The notes beneath the pieces were generated by a model. It was not told where the DNA came from, did not search any database, and saw only the letters and a list, made by a program, of their open reading frames with translations. A DNA stretch of 64,000 nucleotides from Riemerella anatipestifer. GTDB taxonomy: Bacteria; Bacteroidota; Bacteroidia; Flavobacteriales; Weeksellaceae. The first letter of the stretch is position 1. Every line of letters starts with the position of its first letter. Below are positions 35,559 through 44,764 of the stretch, piece after piece. The position numbers and the translations under genes are program-made. Location of the stretch: NCBI RefSeq assembly GCF_009663465.1, contig NZ_QXHU01000003.1, forward strand, positions 1-64,000. The letters are read 5' to 3'.

Positions 35559-36764
35559 ATGATAACAAGTATCACCAAATTAAGTATTCTATCCTTTTTA
35601 GGTCTAAGTCTAGTAGCCTACGGACAAACCGATGGTAAAGTGGGGATTAACACCTCATCTCCCAATGCTACTTTAGAGATAAAACCCAATACAACTAACT
35701 TATTAGGAGCAACTAACGAGGGTATTATTGTACCTAAACTGTCTAAAACAAGAGTCGCTAAAATGCCTTCCCCTCAGGAGGGAACATTAGTCTATGTAGT
35801 AGATGATGCTAAAGCAGAAGATGGAGGTGGCACAATAGCATCTTATACTGGTACCGATGTTAGAGTAACAGATATTACAGAAAAGGGCTATTACTATTAC
35901 AATGGCACCAAGTGGGTTAAGAGTGCAGCCAGCACAGGCGTAAGTAACAATATCTACACTACCGATGGTACATTAACTGGTACCAGACAAGTAAATATGG
36001 CAAATAATAATTTGTCGTTTTTAGGAGGTAAATTAGGGATAGGGACTTCGTCTATAGGTAATGCTTTATTAACATTAGATGCTGGAGTAGAGGGAATATC
36101 TATTAAAGGCAGTCAACAAAGTGGAAACACACAATTTTCAATTTCAGATGGAGCTTTGGAGCTTTATCGTAATCCGGACGCTAATATAATAGACCCAAAG
36201 GTTTTTGGGTATACAGACTATAAGTATAATACTTCACATGACTATAATGTGAGAATAGAAACAAGACTTTCGTCGCTAGGACAGAGATTTATCTCTTTTG
36301 CAGATAATCCCACTGGTGTAATTGGTGCAGGAGTTAGAACTATTAACTTTAATGTGACAACAGGACAAATACATGCATCAGAGTATAATGTCAGTACAGG
36401 AGCATTTATTATACCTGATTATGTTTTCCAAAAGTATTATACGGGGACATCTGGCTTAAAGTCTGATTATAGCTTTAAAACATTGAACCAAGTTGAAGAT
36501 TTTATTAAAGAAAAGGGACATTTACCTGGTTATAAATCGGCTGAGGAAATTAATAGACAAGGCTATATCAATTTAGCAGAAATGCAATTGAATCATCTAG
36601 AAAAGATAGAGGAACTCTATTTACATTCGATTGAACAAGATAAAGCAATTAAATCTCAAAAAGAAGAGTTAAAAGCTAAAGATACCATTATTAAAGAACT
36701 GAAATCAGAAGTTTCTAACTTAGAAACTCGTTTACAGAAGCTAGAAGCCTTATTAGTAAAATAA
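35559..36764 (+). CDS. Secreted/surface protein with C-terminal coiled coil (tail-fibre-like)
   Basis: This 401-residue protein has a signal peptide (KLSILSFLGLSLVAYGQTD). The N-terminal motif GKVGINTSSPNATLEIKPNT is typical of Bacteroidetes proteins that share features with phage tail-fibre heads. The C-terminus has GHLPGYKSAEEINRQGYINL, then AEMQLNHLEKIEELYLHSIE and a leucine-rich coiled coil to the end. This is the usual end of such proteins, near a chaperone-like trimer region. It likely forms trimers at the surface. It is preceded by repeats and followed by a weak terminator and a DUF4469 gene. Role unknown. Confidence 0.72.
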   Translation: MITSITKLSILSFLGLSLVAYGQTDGKVGINTSSPNATLEIKPNTTNLLGATNEGIIVPKLSKTRVAKMPSPQEGTLVYVVDDAKAEDGGGTIASYTGTDVRVTDITEKGYYYYNGTKWVKSAASTGVSNNIYTTDGTLTGTRQVNMANNNLSFLGGKLGIGTSSIGNALLTLDAGVEGISIKGSQQSGNTQFSISDGALELYRNPDANIIDPKVFGYTDYKYNTSHDYNVRIETRLSSLGQRFISFADNPTGVIGAGVRTINFNVTTGQIHASEYNVSTGAFIIPDYVFQKYYTGTSGLKSDYSFKTLNQVEDFIKEKGHLPGYKSAEEINRQGYINLAEMQLNHLEKIEELYLHSIEQDKAIKSQKEELKAKDTIIKELKSEVSNLETRLQKLEALLVK

Positions 36765-36783
36765 TTTAATCTTTTCCTACTGT

Positions 36784-36811
36784 GATAGTATTGCAGTGAG
36801 GCTTTTTTATA
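36784..36811 (+). terminator. Weak terminator after the surface protein
   Basis: CCTACTG and CAGTGAGG around an 11-base loop form a bulged stem followed by CTTTTTTA. Moderate support only. Confidence 0.4.
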
Positions 36812-36862
36812 CTTCACAAAGTATTATAAACATCTAACACTAACATCAAAAATTTATACATT

Positions 36863-37582
36863 ATGAATACCTTAAAAGCGTGGTTGCGTCCCAACCTACT
36901 CACGAAAGATGACCCAAACGATTTTGTAGCTGTGCCACTTTTAGGTGGTAGCCTTGGCATTACAGAAATCATAGAAGCCCTTAAAAAAGAGGGTATGGAG
37001 ATACAAACTGAAACCGCGGTGGATATTATCACCCGTTTTAATCGCAAAGCCTCGGAGTTGGTACTCAACGGCTATAGCGTAAATACGGGGCTGGTGTATA
37101 TGCGTCCTGCCATTAAGGGGGTGTTTTACGACAAGACTTGGGATAAGGAGAAGCACTCGGTGTATGTAAATGTAAACCAAGGCACCGACCTAAGAAAAGC
37201 CGCCAACGATACCAAAATAGAAATCCTCGGCGAACAGTCCAGCCCAATGAGCGTGTTCAGCATTACCGATAAAGCCACAGGCAAAGCAGACGGCACACTT
37301 ACTAAAGGTAAGAATGCCGAAATCAAAGGCACTTATATTAAAATAGACGGCGATAATCCTAAAAACGGCATCGTCTTCAAAAACCTAGACACCCAAAATG
37401 AGGTTAAGTTGGATAAAGATAGTATTGTGCTTAACGAGCCGTCAAGGTTACTCATTCTCGTGCCTTCGGATTTAGAAGCGGGTAACTATGAACTCAGCAT
37501 TACCACACAAAGCAGCACTGGTTCTATCTTACTAAAAGAACCAAGAACGGAGCGACTGCCTAATCCTGTGGTTATTGCCTAG
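36863..37582 (+). CDS. HU-like DNA-binding protein with DUF4469 domain
   Basis: This 239-residue protein begins MNTLKAWLRPNLLTKDDPND, then LGITEIIEALKKEGMEIQTETAVDII, the HU/IHF-like N-terminal domain seen in Bacteroidetes. The C-terminal half (about 125-235) has the Ig-like DUF4469 pattern, with GKNAEIKGTYIKIDGD, RLLILVPSDLEAGNYELSIT and the end RLPNPVVIA. Such proteins are abundant nucleoid or surface-associated factors of unknown exact role. It stands alone between two terminators. Codon use is more GC-rich than that of its neighbours, which suggests high expression or transfer. Confidence 0.75.
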   Translation: MNTLKAWLRPNLLTKDDPNDFVAVPLLGGSLGITEIIEALKKEGMEIQTETAVDIITRFNRKASELVLNGYSVNTGLVYMRPAIKGVFYDKTWDKEKHSVYVNVNQGTDLRKAANDTKIEILGEQSSPMSVFSITDKATGKADGTLTKGKNAEIKGTYIKIDGDNPKNGIVFKNLDTQNEVKLDKDSIVLNEPSRLLILVPSDLEAGNYELSITTQSSTGSILLKEPRTERLPNPVVIA

Positions 37583-37605
37583 TAAAAAGTATTTTAATAA
37601 AATTA

Positions 37606-37630
37606 AGGCTACTCATCTAATGAGTAGCCT
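37606..37630. terminator. Bidirectional terminator
   Basis: AGGCTACTCAT, three-base loop, ATGAGTAGCCT: a perfect 11-bp stem between convergent genes (DUF4469 and the restriction nuclease). Confidence 0.88.
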
Positions 37631-37652
37631 ATTTTGTTGATGTAATATTTAT

Positions 37653-39041
37653 TTAGTTCCAAAAATCTAATAGATTTTGTATAGCTTTTTGAAATAATTT
37701 AGGAGATGTTACACTTAAAACTAACTGTCCGTTTTTGTTAAGTAGAAACCCTACTTCTATTTCTACAATAGAAGTTTCTTCGCTACCAAAAAGAACAACG
37801 GTTCTAATAATTTTATATTTAGGATAGTGTGGCTTGATATAGGCTTTTTCTATAAAGTCAAAAGTTTTTATTTGTTGTATTCCATTACCCCTATTTACAT
37901 ACTTCTCACCTTCAATATTTATTATTTCATTTTCATTTGAATCTAGTAAAATAAGGTCTGGTATTTCTATGATTTGTTTTTTGTCACCCAATTTATATTT
38001 CTCTCTATCTTTATACTTCTCTAGTGGAATAGGAGTGCCATCTAGAGGGAAGAAATACCCCTTTTCGGAGCCAGCGTGATTTTCAAATATTGAATATCCT
38101 TGTGTAAACTCTTCAACGACTAGATGTATAAAAATTGTCCCCAACTTTTCTCCATCCTTGTCGTATTTCCAATAATCTTTATGCATTTCGACCTTAGGGA
38201 TTTTCAACCCCTCCAACTCTATTCCTATTTTATTTGCGATTTGTATAAATTTATTTCTTTTTCCAATATGTTTTTGTTCTAAACCGTGTTGGGTGATAAC
38301 GATATTTTTCACCCAACCTAATTTTCGCAAAACAGCACTAATGATACTTAAAGCTCCTATATTAGGGTCGTGAGAGAGTCTGTTATTTTTAAAAAGTCTC
38401 CCAGAAATTTCAATTTTATCCTTTGATTTTGTTAATAATATCGGAATATTTCCCTTAGGTGCTTTTCTCATTTTTGCTTTTGCTTCTACAATTTCATCAA
38501 TAGAGTTGAAAGGAATAAATAATTTGCTATCAAGTTCTTTTCCCAAAATTTCAACACCTAAGGTTAAAAGTAATCTTGTACCAAAAATATAGGTTTCTGT
38601 TGGCTTTTCTTTTTGACTAATTTGAAGATTGTAAAGCATTATCTTTTTGGTATTAGGATAATAGCTTTCAATAAATACAAACTTGCTACATCGTTGATAA
38701 ACTCCAGTATTTCTACTTTCCTTATCATCTGTTTTAGTTTCTTCTATTGCGTAAATTGGCTCATCTCCCAATGTTGGTTCGTCCTTTTGATAAAAAATCA
38801 AAAAGTCAGTAAAGCTTGAGTTTCCCGAAACAGTTTTTATATAAACTTTATCAACTTTGTTACAACGAAACCCCGTTACTTCGTAAGTAAAAGTAAACTT
38901 ATTGTCTTTTAGGATTGGAAGAATACGAATTGTATCAACAAAAACGGCAAAATTATGGTCTTTTGCAAACTTTTGAAAAATAGTTTGCAAAACCGTTTTT
39001 TTAGGTCGTTCTTCTGTTAAAAGCCAAAGATTTTTAGACAT
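37653..39041 (-). CDS. Putative type II restriction endonuclease
   Basis: This 462-residue protein has no recognised relatives by eye, but its place is telling: it is the third gene of an operon after two adenine methylases and overlaps the second by 8 bases. Near residues 361-380 it has IPDLILLDSNENEIINIEGEK, a candidate PD...E-x-E-K site (Asp362, Glu377, Glu379, Lys380). The rest is a mixed alpha/beta protein without membrane segments. It would cut DNA at the site that the two methylases protect. The active-site choice is inference. Confidence 0.7.
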   Translation of the reverse strand: MSKNLWLLTEERPKKTVLQTIFQKFAKDHNFAVFVDTIRILPILKDNKFTFTYEVTGFRCNKVDKVYIKTVSGNSSFTDFLIFYQKDEPTLGDEPIYAIEETKTDDKESRNTGVYQRCSKFVFIESYYPNTKKIMLYNLQISQKEKPTETYIFGTRLLLTLGVEILGKELDSKLFIPFNSIDEIVEAKAKMRKAPKGNIPILLTKSKDKIEISGRLFKNNRLSHDPNIGALSIISAVLRKLGWVKNIVITQHGLEQKHIGKRNKFIQIANKIGIELEGLKIPKVEMHKDYWKYDKDGEKLGTIFIHLVVEEFTQGYSIFENHAGSEKGYFFPLDGTPIPLEKYKDREKYKLGDKKQIIEIPDLILLDSNENEIINIEGEKYVNRGNGIQQIKTFDFIEKAYIKPHYPKYKIIRTVVLFGSEETSIVEIEVGFLLNKNGQLVLSVTSPKLFQKAIQNLLDFWN

Positions 39042-40098
39042 TTTTTCGCAGTATATATAATTGTTCTTTAATAAATTTTTTTGTTTTACTTTCCCCGTTA
39101 TTGTTACTTTTATATCTCAGATATTCAAACTCTATAAGTTCTACTTTCCCAAATTTTTCTAATGTAGCAATTATGTTTTCTTGTTTCATAATTCCTTCCG
39201 TATTATAACTTAATATCAAAGTTTTATACTTTCCCTTTTGAGCAATTATTTCAAGTTCTTTAACAGCAGTAGTAGCATTGCAAAATTTTGATTTTTGATT
39301 TTGATAATCCCTTAATCCAGCTACGCCTCTAATGGTGGGATTATCATATTTTGCAATGGTTTCTAATAAATGGTAATTAGGGGCATATTGTCTTTGATTG
39401 TAAGGCGGATCTAGATAAAAAATATCTGCTTCTACTTGGTCTAATAATTCAATAGAGTTTTGATTATAGGCAAAGTTTTCCTTATCGTTTACAATAAATT
39501 CAATAGGTCTTAAAATCATTTTTTTTATTGCCCTTGGATCCCATTTTTTTCTAAAAGCAGCGTAAACTCCCGTAATGTTTGCGTAATAGGGCACTGTCTC
39601 TATTAAGCACGCTAGTAAGACAAAATATTCGTTCTTGTCTATCAAACCCTCTGTTTTCCAAGTCTCAATTTTTTGTCTAACAGAATCTATTATTTTTCCG
39701 TTTTCATTTGAATAATACATTCGCGGAGTTTGTAGGTGGGAAGTACCTAATGGAGTATAATTTTTTGAAATAAAACCTTCTATAGGTTCAATATGATTCA
39801 AATACTCCAAAATAGTATTTAAAGGAGAGGTAAAAAGTGAGGCACTCTGAAAATTTAAGTGAGTTAATAATTTTTCAAACTTTAGTTCCTGATTATTTGA
39901 AATATATGCTTGCTGTAAAACATAGGAAAAATACATTAAATCACAGGAGTACACTTGATACCCCATTTTCTTAAAAAATTTACCTACACTTGTTGTGCCA
40001 GCAAAAAAATCAAAAAAGGAATTTCCTTGAATATGTTTTGAACGAATTACTTGATAGATCTTATCTAGTAAGTTTTCTTTATTTCCAATATATCTCAT
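39034..40098 (-). CDS. D12-class DNA adenine N6-methyltransferase (second)
   Basis: This 354-residue protein has MRYIGNKENLLDKIYQVI (SAM-binding N-terminal motif), FFDFFAGTTSVGKFFKK and the catalytic IFYLDPPYNQRQYAPNYHLLE (DPPY at 230-233). It belongs to the Dam-like D12 class and would methylate adenine on one strand of an asymmetric site. It follows the first methylase after 12 bases and overlaps the nuclease gene by 8 bases. The NQRQYAPNYH extension is typical of methylases that accompany type IIS-like systems, from memory. Confidence 0.88.
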   Translation of the reverse strand: MRYIGNKENLLDKIYQVIRSKHIQGNSFFDFFAGTTSVGKFFKKMGYQVYSCDLMYFSYVLQQAYISNNQELKFEKLLTHLNFQSASLFTSPLNTILEYLNHIEPIEGFISKNYTPLGTSHLQTPRMYYSNENGKIIDSVRQKIETWKTEGLIDKNEYFVLLACLIETVPYYANITGVYAAFRKKWDPRAIKKMILRPIEFIVNDKENFAYNQNSIELLDQVEADIFYLDPPYNQRQYAPNYHLLETIAKYDNPTIRGVAGLRDYQNQKSKFCNATTAVKELEIIAQKGKYKTLILSYNTEGIMKQENIIATLEKFGKVELIEFEYLRYKSNNNGESKTKKFIKEQLYILRKNV

Positions 40099-40110
40099 AG
40101 ATGCTATATG

Positions 40111-41037
40111 TTAGAAGTCATCAAAAAGCGTTTTTTCTTTTTGTTGCATCTGTGGTTGGTAATTTGTTATCAGAACTTCAATACTTGCCTGCTTATTTCT
40201 TGTTTGATAGTTTGAATTAGAATAGTGAGTGTTAATATAATTGATATAATAGCTAGGGTTGTTTTCTATCCATTTTTTTAGAATATTATTTGATTTTCCT
40301 TTATGCTCCAGTACATTAGATAAGCCAAATTTCACATTCCTTTTATCTAAATTATCTAACAATCCTAAAAGTTGTTTTTCCTCTTTTTCTGTCCAACCCT
40401 TAAAACCTCTCTTCCCATCATTATAGGTTCCAGTTGTAATGAGATAAGGAGGGTCACAGTAAACAAAATCCCTGCTTGTGAGAGAACTAAAATCAAAGTT
40501 ATTGAAGCAGAAATGAGTAAAATAAGCTTCTGTTTCTTTTAAACTAATAATAAACCTTTCCAAATTATGTTTCATAGAAGGGTTAAAGCTACTTCTATCT
40601 CTCCCAAAAGGATTATTAAACTCGTGGTGATTATTAAAGCGAATTTGGTGATTAAAAGAAAAAGCGATGAGGACAAATAAATCTAATGGATGCTTTTGCT
40701 TATTGTATGTTTCTCGCATACACTTGTACCCTTCTTCGTTTGTTAAAGAAAGCTGAAATTCGTTTATTCTTCCTTCAATATGAGAAATCGTTTTGTCTAA
40801 CTCATTTTTTTGAAATGCTTTATACATTTCTATTAGATAAGTTAGATTATCGTTGAAATAAACCTTATTGGCTGTTACATTTATACCAACATTACAACCA
40901 CCAGCAAACAAATCAATAAAGGTATCAATATCTCTCGGAAATAACGGTAAAATTTGGTCTAAAATCTTAGTTTTACCACCGATATAATTAAGAGGAGATT
41001 TGATTTTTTTTAAATGTTGTTTACTTACTACAGCCAT
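40111..41037 (-). CDS. D12-class DNA adenine N6-methyltransferase (first)
   Basis: This 308-residue Dam-like protein has KSPLNYIGGKTKILDQIL (SAM site, residues 13-30), TFIDLFAGGCNVGINV and DFVYCDPPYLITTG (DPPY at 195-198). It is the first gene of the restriction-modification operon, so protection can be made before the nuclease. It is clearly different from the second methylase, which suggests that each modifies one strand of a non-palindromic site. A two-state palindrome lies about 65 bases upstream (41104-41167) and may regulate the operon. Confidence 0.9.
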   Translation of the reverse strand: MAVVSKQHLKKIKSPLNYIGGKTKILDQILPLFPRDIDTFIDLFAGGCNVGINVTANKVYFNDNLTYLIEMYKAFQKNELDKTISHIEGRINEFQLSLTNEEGYKCMRETYNKQKHPLDLFVLIAFSFNHQIRFNNHHEFNNPFGRDRSSFNPSMKHNLERFIISLKETEAYFTHFCFNNFDFSSLTSRDFVYCDPPYLITTGTYNDGKRGFKGWTEKEEKQLLGLLDNLDKRNVKFGLSNVLEHKGKSNNILKKWIENNPSYYINYINTHYSNSNYQTRNKQASIEVLITNYQPQMQQKEKTLFDDF

Positions 41038-41392
41038 CTATAATTTAGTTTCAGCAAATTTACAAATTTTATATTTGGTATGCTTCGCTACAGCGTATCC
41101 GTCCTTACCGTAACAGGGTGTCTGTCCTTAGGCTAACGGAGTGTCTGTTACGGTAAGAACAGACACCTGTTGAAATTTATGATTTAACATTATCTCAAAA
41201 CCTATTAGTTTCTAGATTTTCACCCATCCTAAACAAAAAACTTCTTAGTTTTGAATCTTAGCGAAGATATTGGAATGTTGTGATTAATTCAAAGCAAAAT
41301 TATACAAAGAACCATTTATTAATTTAAACTATAAATAATAGCCACAACAGTCATTTAAGACATCAATAAATTTATTTTTAATAGATTACAAG
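41038..41392. other. Intergenic region with two-state palindrome
   Basis: This 355-bp region has no gene. The part at 41080-41170 is GC-rich compared with its surroundings and contains the competing hairpins described separately; the rest is AT-rich with no clear promoter box. Confidence 0.5.
41104..41167 (-). promoter_or_regulatory. Mutually exclusive hairpins upstream of the restriction-modification operon
   Basis: CTTACCGTAACAG (41104-41116) pairs perfectly with CTGTTACGGTAAG (41145-41157). GTGTCTGTT (41141-41149) also pairs perfectly with AACAGACAC (41158-41166). The two stems share bases 41145-41149 and cannot form together. A third option pairs 41117-41125 with 41159-41167. This looks like an attenuator, a protein-binding site or a mobile palindrome. 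Confidence 0.6.
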
Positions 41393-41908
41393 CTATTTCA
41401 ACATTTTTTGTTTATACTCTTTAAGAATAATTTTAAACCATTCTGTAAATTGCTCTGGATTAGTCTCTAGCTCTTTGTCCAGAGCTTCCATAGAGATGTA
41501 TCTTACCTCCGAAACTTCTTCTGGATTAAGGTTAAAATCACCTTCGTAAATTCCTGTAAATACATAGTCTAGCTCGTGTTCCCAAAGATTATCACCAACC
41601 TCGGCTTTATAAATGAAACTGAATTTTTCGGAAATATCAGCATCAATACCCAACTCTTCAATGAGTCTTCTCTGAGCTCCAGCCTTGTAACTTTCTCCTA
41701 ATCTTGGGTGAGAACAAACCGCATTAGTCCAAAGTTTAGGTGAATGATACTTAGCATCTGCCCTCCTCTGGAGCAACATCTCTCCTTTGGTATTGAATAA
41801 GAAAACCGAAAAAGCACGATGCAGAAAGCCACCTCTATGCGCTTGGAGTTTTTCCATCACACCTAAAACCTCATCTTTAGGATTTACTAAAACGACTTTT
41901 TCACACAT
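41393..41908 (-). CDS. idi: Isopentenyl-diphosphate delta-isomerase, type I
   Basis: This 171-residue Nudix-fold enzyme converts isopentenyl diphosphate to dimethylallyl diphosphate for isoprenoid synthesis. Diagnostic parts are VLVNPKDEVLGVMEKLQAHR, MLLQRRADAKYHSPKLWTNAVCSHPR (catalytic Cys in CSHPR), the Nudix-type YKAGAQRRLIEELGID, and WEHELDYVFTG with the catalytic Glu. The length is normal. It stands alone, reading in the same direction as its neighbours, with a GLPGLI gene 70 bases upstream. Confidence 0.95.
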   Translation of the reverse strand: MCEKVVLVNPKDEVLGVMEKLQAHRGGFLHRAFSVFLFNTKGEMLLQRRADAKYHSPKLWTNAVCSHPRLGESYKAGAQRRLIEELGIDADISEKFSFIYKAEVGDNLWEHELDYVFTGIYEGDFNLNPEEVSEVRYISMEALDKELETNPEQFTEWFKIILKEYKQKMLK

Positions 41909-41977
41909 AATGGTGGCAAATTTAAGGTATTATTCCTTTACAAGAAACTGTTTAAACTGAATTTAATACCCAAACAA

Positions 41978-42796
41978 TTACTTATACGAAATTACTTTAT
42001 CTAGTTCTATAGGATTATTATTTTTTCTTAAATAGGCTTGTAAATCTCTGGTTACTTTATTAAGACCTTCGTGAGTAGTTACCTTCTGCCCTCCCACATT
42101 AATTGCCCAAGTTCCCTCTCTCATTGAGCGAAATTGATAATATGGGTCATTATAGTTGTCTATCTGCATCTCTCTAAATTTTTTGTATGGAATTGAAACT
42201 GGATTCTTTTTGAAAACGGTCTCTACAATATTAGTATTCGTAGTCTTAGGTTTCTCTATTTTTAATAATTTATAAACAAAATTATCTTTAGTATCATAAA
42301 GTTCTACAACAAGCCCAGGAAGACCATTAAATTTGTGAGGACCTTCGGAAATTGGAAGAGAAGCCACAAACCAAGCAATCCATTTTCTACCTCCAAAGTT
42401 TGTAGTTGCTCGCTGTGCAGTCCAATCACCAATTTTTTTAGTTTCATTTTCTATCTTCCATTCAATTTTGTCATTAGATTCATAAACCCAATAATCTCCT
42501 CTAAGAAAATAGTAATTCTTATTGGTAGAAGTGGATAGTTTTCTTTTAATCTTCGCAAATTCAAAAGTATAGCTTGATGAACCATTGTTATTCAGAGCAT
42601 TTAGTGAATCTATCCTTATCGCTTTTTGTTCATAAAACTGAATCTCGTCATTATTCAACTCCAATACCATTGATTCACTTTGGTAAGAAGTTGCTGTGGA
42701 ATCGGTTTTATATTTAAAATCATAGATAAACCTCGTTGTTTGAGAAAATGCTACAAACGAAACAAAAAGTAGAACAAACTGAATGCTTTTTTTCAT
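41978..42796 (-). CDS. GLPGLI family protein, fourth copy
   Basis: This 272-residue protein has a signal peptide (KKSIQFVLLFVSFVAFSQTT). The core reads KWIAWFVASLPISEGPHKFN then GLPGLVVELYD, with QRATTNFGGRKW before it. It is close to the third copy in layout but not in detail. Four members in 18 kb show that the family has expanded locally. It lies between idi and an M42 peptidase in conserved chromosomal DNA. Function unknown; exported. Confidence 0.88.
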   Translation of the reverse strand: MKKSIQFVLLFVSFVAFSQTTRFIYDFKYKTDSTATSYQSESMVLELNNDEIQFYEQKAIRIDSLNALNNNGSSSYTFEFAKIKRKLSTSTNKNYYFLRGDYWVYESNDKIEWKIENETKKIGDWTAQRATTNFGGRKWIAWFVASLPISEGPHKFNGLPGLVVELYDTKDNFVYKLLKIEKPKTTNTNIVETVFKKNPVSIPYKKFREMQIDNYNDPYYQFRSMREGTWAINVGGQKVTTHEGLNKVTRDLQAYLRKNNNPIELDKVISYK

Positions 42797-42896
42797 AATA
42801 TTTAGTGTTTTAAATTGGTTATATCGATTTTCATACTATACTAGCCAGACAACAATTATAACAAAAAAATATAAAGTCTCAAAAATTTTTCAGTGG

Positions 42897-43973
42897 TTAC
42901 TTATGATACTTCAGTTCCATTTCAGGAGTTATTTTAAGAAGTGTTTCATAAATGAGTTTAATTACATTTTGCACATCAGTTTTATCCACCATCTCTACCG
43001 TAGTATGCATATATCTTAACGGAAGCGAAATAAGTGCAGACGGTACACCACCATTAGAATGAGCAAAAGCATCAGTATCTGTCCCTGTAACACGGCTAGA
43101 AGCTGCTCTTTGGAAAGGAATTTTTTTAGCTTTAGCGGTATCTGTAATTAGAGTTCTAATGTTATGATGTACACTAGGAGCGAAGAAAACCACTGGTCCA
43201 TCGCCACATTTTTGCTCTCCTTCTTTTTTCTTATCAATAAAAGGCGTCGTAGTATCGTGGGTAACATCGGTTACGATAGCGATATTAGGTTTAATGGTAT
43301 TGGCTATCATTTCGGCACCGTAAAGCCCAACTTCCTCCTGTACAGAATTGGTAATATACAATCCAAATGGCAGTTTATTTTTATTTTCTTTTAGTAGTCT
43401 AGCTACTTCGGCTATCATAAAACCGCCTATTCTATTATCCAAAGCACGACAGACAAAATAACGGTCGTTAAGTTCAAAAAAGGTATCAGGATAAGTAATC
43501 ATACAACCAACATAGATGCCCATTTTTTCCACCTCTTCTTTGGACTTAGCTCCACAATCTATAAAGATATTTTCTATTTTAGGTACAGGCTCTTCCTGTT
43601 TAGCTCTAGTATGTATTGCGGGCCACCCAAAAACACCTTTTACAATGCCTTTTTCTCCGTGTATATTCACTACTTTAGATGGAGCAATACTTTGGTCTGA
43701 ACCCCCATTTCTAATCACATAGATAAGTCCATCTTCAGTAATATAATTAACATACCAAGAAATTTCATCAGCGTGAGCTTCTATAACTACTTTAAACGAT
43801 GCATCAGGATTGATGATTCCGTAAGCTGTCCCATAATGGTCTGTTCTTACTTCATCTACATAGGGCTTGATGTAATCCATCCATAGTTTCTGTCCAGCGT
43901 GTTCATATCCAGTAGGAGAAGCTGTATTAAGGTATTGTTCTAAAAATTTTAAAGATTTCTTTTCAAATTTCAT
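42897..43973 (-). CDS. M42-family metallopeptidase (glutamyl aminopeptidase-like)
   Basis: This 358-residue protein has the M42 dinuclear zinc layout: VVIEAHADEISWYVN, the FVCRALDNRIGGFM domain turn, ITNSVQEEVGLYGAEMIAN (catalytic Glu-Glu), IVTDVTHDTTTPF and the late His in SLPLRYMHTTVEM. Such aminopeptidases cleave N-terminal residues from peptides in the cytoplasm and form large tetrahedral complexes. All metal ligands appear present. It is divergently arranged with the DUF4294 gene. Confidence 0.93.
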   Translation of the reverse strand: MKFEKKSLKFLEQYLNTASPTGYEHAGQKLWMDYIKPYVDEVRTDHYGTAYGIINPDASFKVVIEAHADEISWYVNYITEDGLIYVIRNGGSDQSIAPSKVVNIHGEKGIVKGVFGWPAIHTRAKQEEPVPKIENIFIDCGAKSKEEVEKMGIYVGCMITYPDTFFELNDRYFVCRALDNRIGGFMIAEVARLLKENKNKLPFGLYITNSVQEEVGLYGAEMIANTIKPNIAIVTDVTHDTTTPFIDKKKEGEQKCGDGPVVFFAPSVHHNIRTLITDTAKAKKIPFQRAASSRVTGTDTDAFAHSNGGVPSALISLPLRYMHTTVEMVDKTDVQNVIKLIYETLLKITPEMELKYHK

Positions 43974-44027
43974 AAAAAGGAATAATTTTTGATATTAAAC
44001 AGTTTTTATTTTGAGAAGGTAAAAGTA

Positions 44028-44738
44028 ATGAATTTTAAAATAAATTTACTGATTATTTTTTTGTGTATCGGTTTTATGTCTAAAGCACAAAAGGATACCC
44101 TTGTTGTAAAGGCGCTATCACAATATCCAAAGGAATTACTCAAGAAAGATGACTACGGAAATTACTATTATTACGATGCGAAACAACAAGCTAAAATCTA
44201 CGAAATTGAGGGCGAAACAGTAATCGTTTTAGATGAAGTAGTTATTCCAAACAAGCCTAGATTTAATAATCAGTTAGATAAAAATTATTATTTCTTTTTA
44301 AGTAAAAAATTGAACCGAGTTTACCCTTTATTTATCACTGCTTTAGAACAATATAACGAAATAAATAACTACACCTCTCGTCTTGATGATAAATCTGAAA
44401 AAAGAAAATACATAAAAGCTAAACAAGAAGAACTTGCACAAGCCTACGAAAAAAAACTAAGAGATTTAACCACCTCCGAAGGTCGTATTTTTGCCAAACT
44501 AATGTACAGAGCCACAGGCAAGAGCGTGTACGATATTATAAAAGAATTAAGAGGAGGCTGGAGTGCTTTCTGGTGGAATGTAAAGGGGAATATTGCTGAT
44601 GTAGATATAAAAGAACCTTACGACCCATACAGAAATAGACACGATGAATTTGTAGAATCTCTACTACAATCTTATTGGAATCTAGGTTATTTTGCACCTT
44701 ATGAAGGGCATAAAAATTTTAAAGTAAGAAAGGAGTAA
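44028..44738 (+). CDS. DUF4294 family secreted protein
   Basis: This protein of about 236 residues has a signal peptide (MNFKINLLIIFLCIGFMSKA) and the DUF4294 body: VIVLDEVVIPNKPRFNNQ, KKLNRVYPLFITALEQYNEI, SEGRIFAKLMYRATGKSVYDII and ELRGGWSAFWWN. The family is restricted to Bacteroidetes and is presumed periplasmic. I chose the ATG at 44028 because it begins the signal peptide; the frame is open 13 codons earlier. It usually neighbours the M42 peptidase gene, as here. Role unknown. Confidence 0.85.
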   Translation: MNFKINLLIIFLCIGFMSKAQKDTLVVKALSQYPKELLKKDDYGNYYYYDAKQQAKIYEIEGETVIVLDEVVIPNKPRFNNQLDKNYYFFLSKKLNRVYPLFITALEQYNEINNYTSRLDDKSEKRKYIKAKQEELAQAYEKKLRDLTTSEGRIFAKLMYRATGKSVYDIIKELRGGWSAFWWNVKGNIADVDIKEPYDPYRNRHDEFVESLLQSYWNLGYFAPYEGHKNFKVRKE

Positions 44739-44755
44739 TATTCCTTTCTTACTTT
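44721..44755. terminator. Bidirectional terminator overlapping the DUF4294 stop
   Basis: AAAGTAAGAAAGGA and TCCTTTCTTACTTT form a perfect 14-bp stem around a seven-base loop. The left arm overlaps the last codons of DUF4294, and the convergent DUF493 gene ends 10 bases to the right. Confidence 0.8.
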
Positions 44756-44764
44756 AAACGTGAT

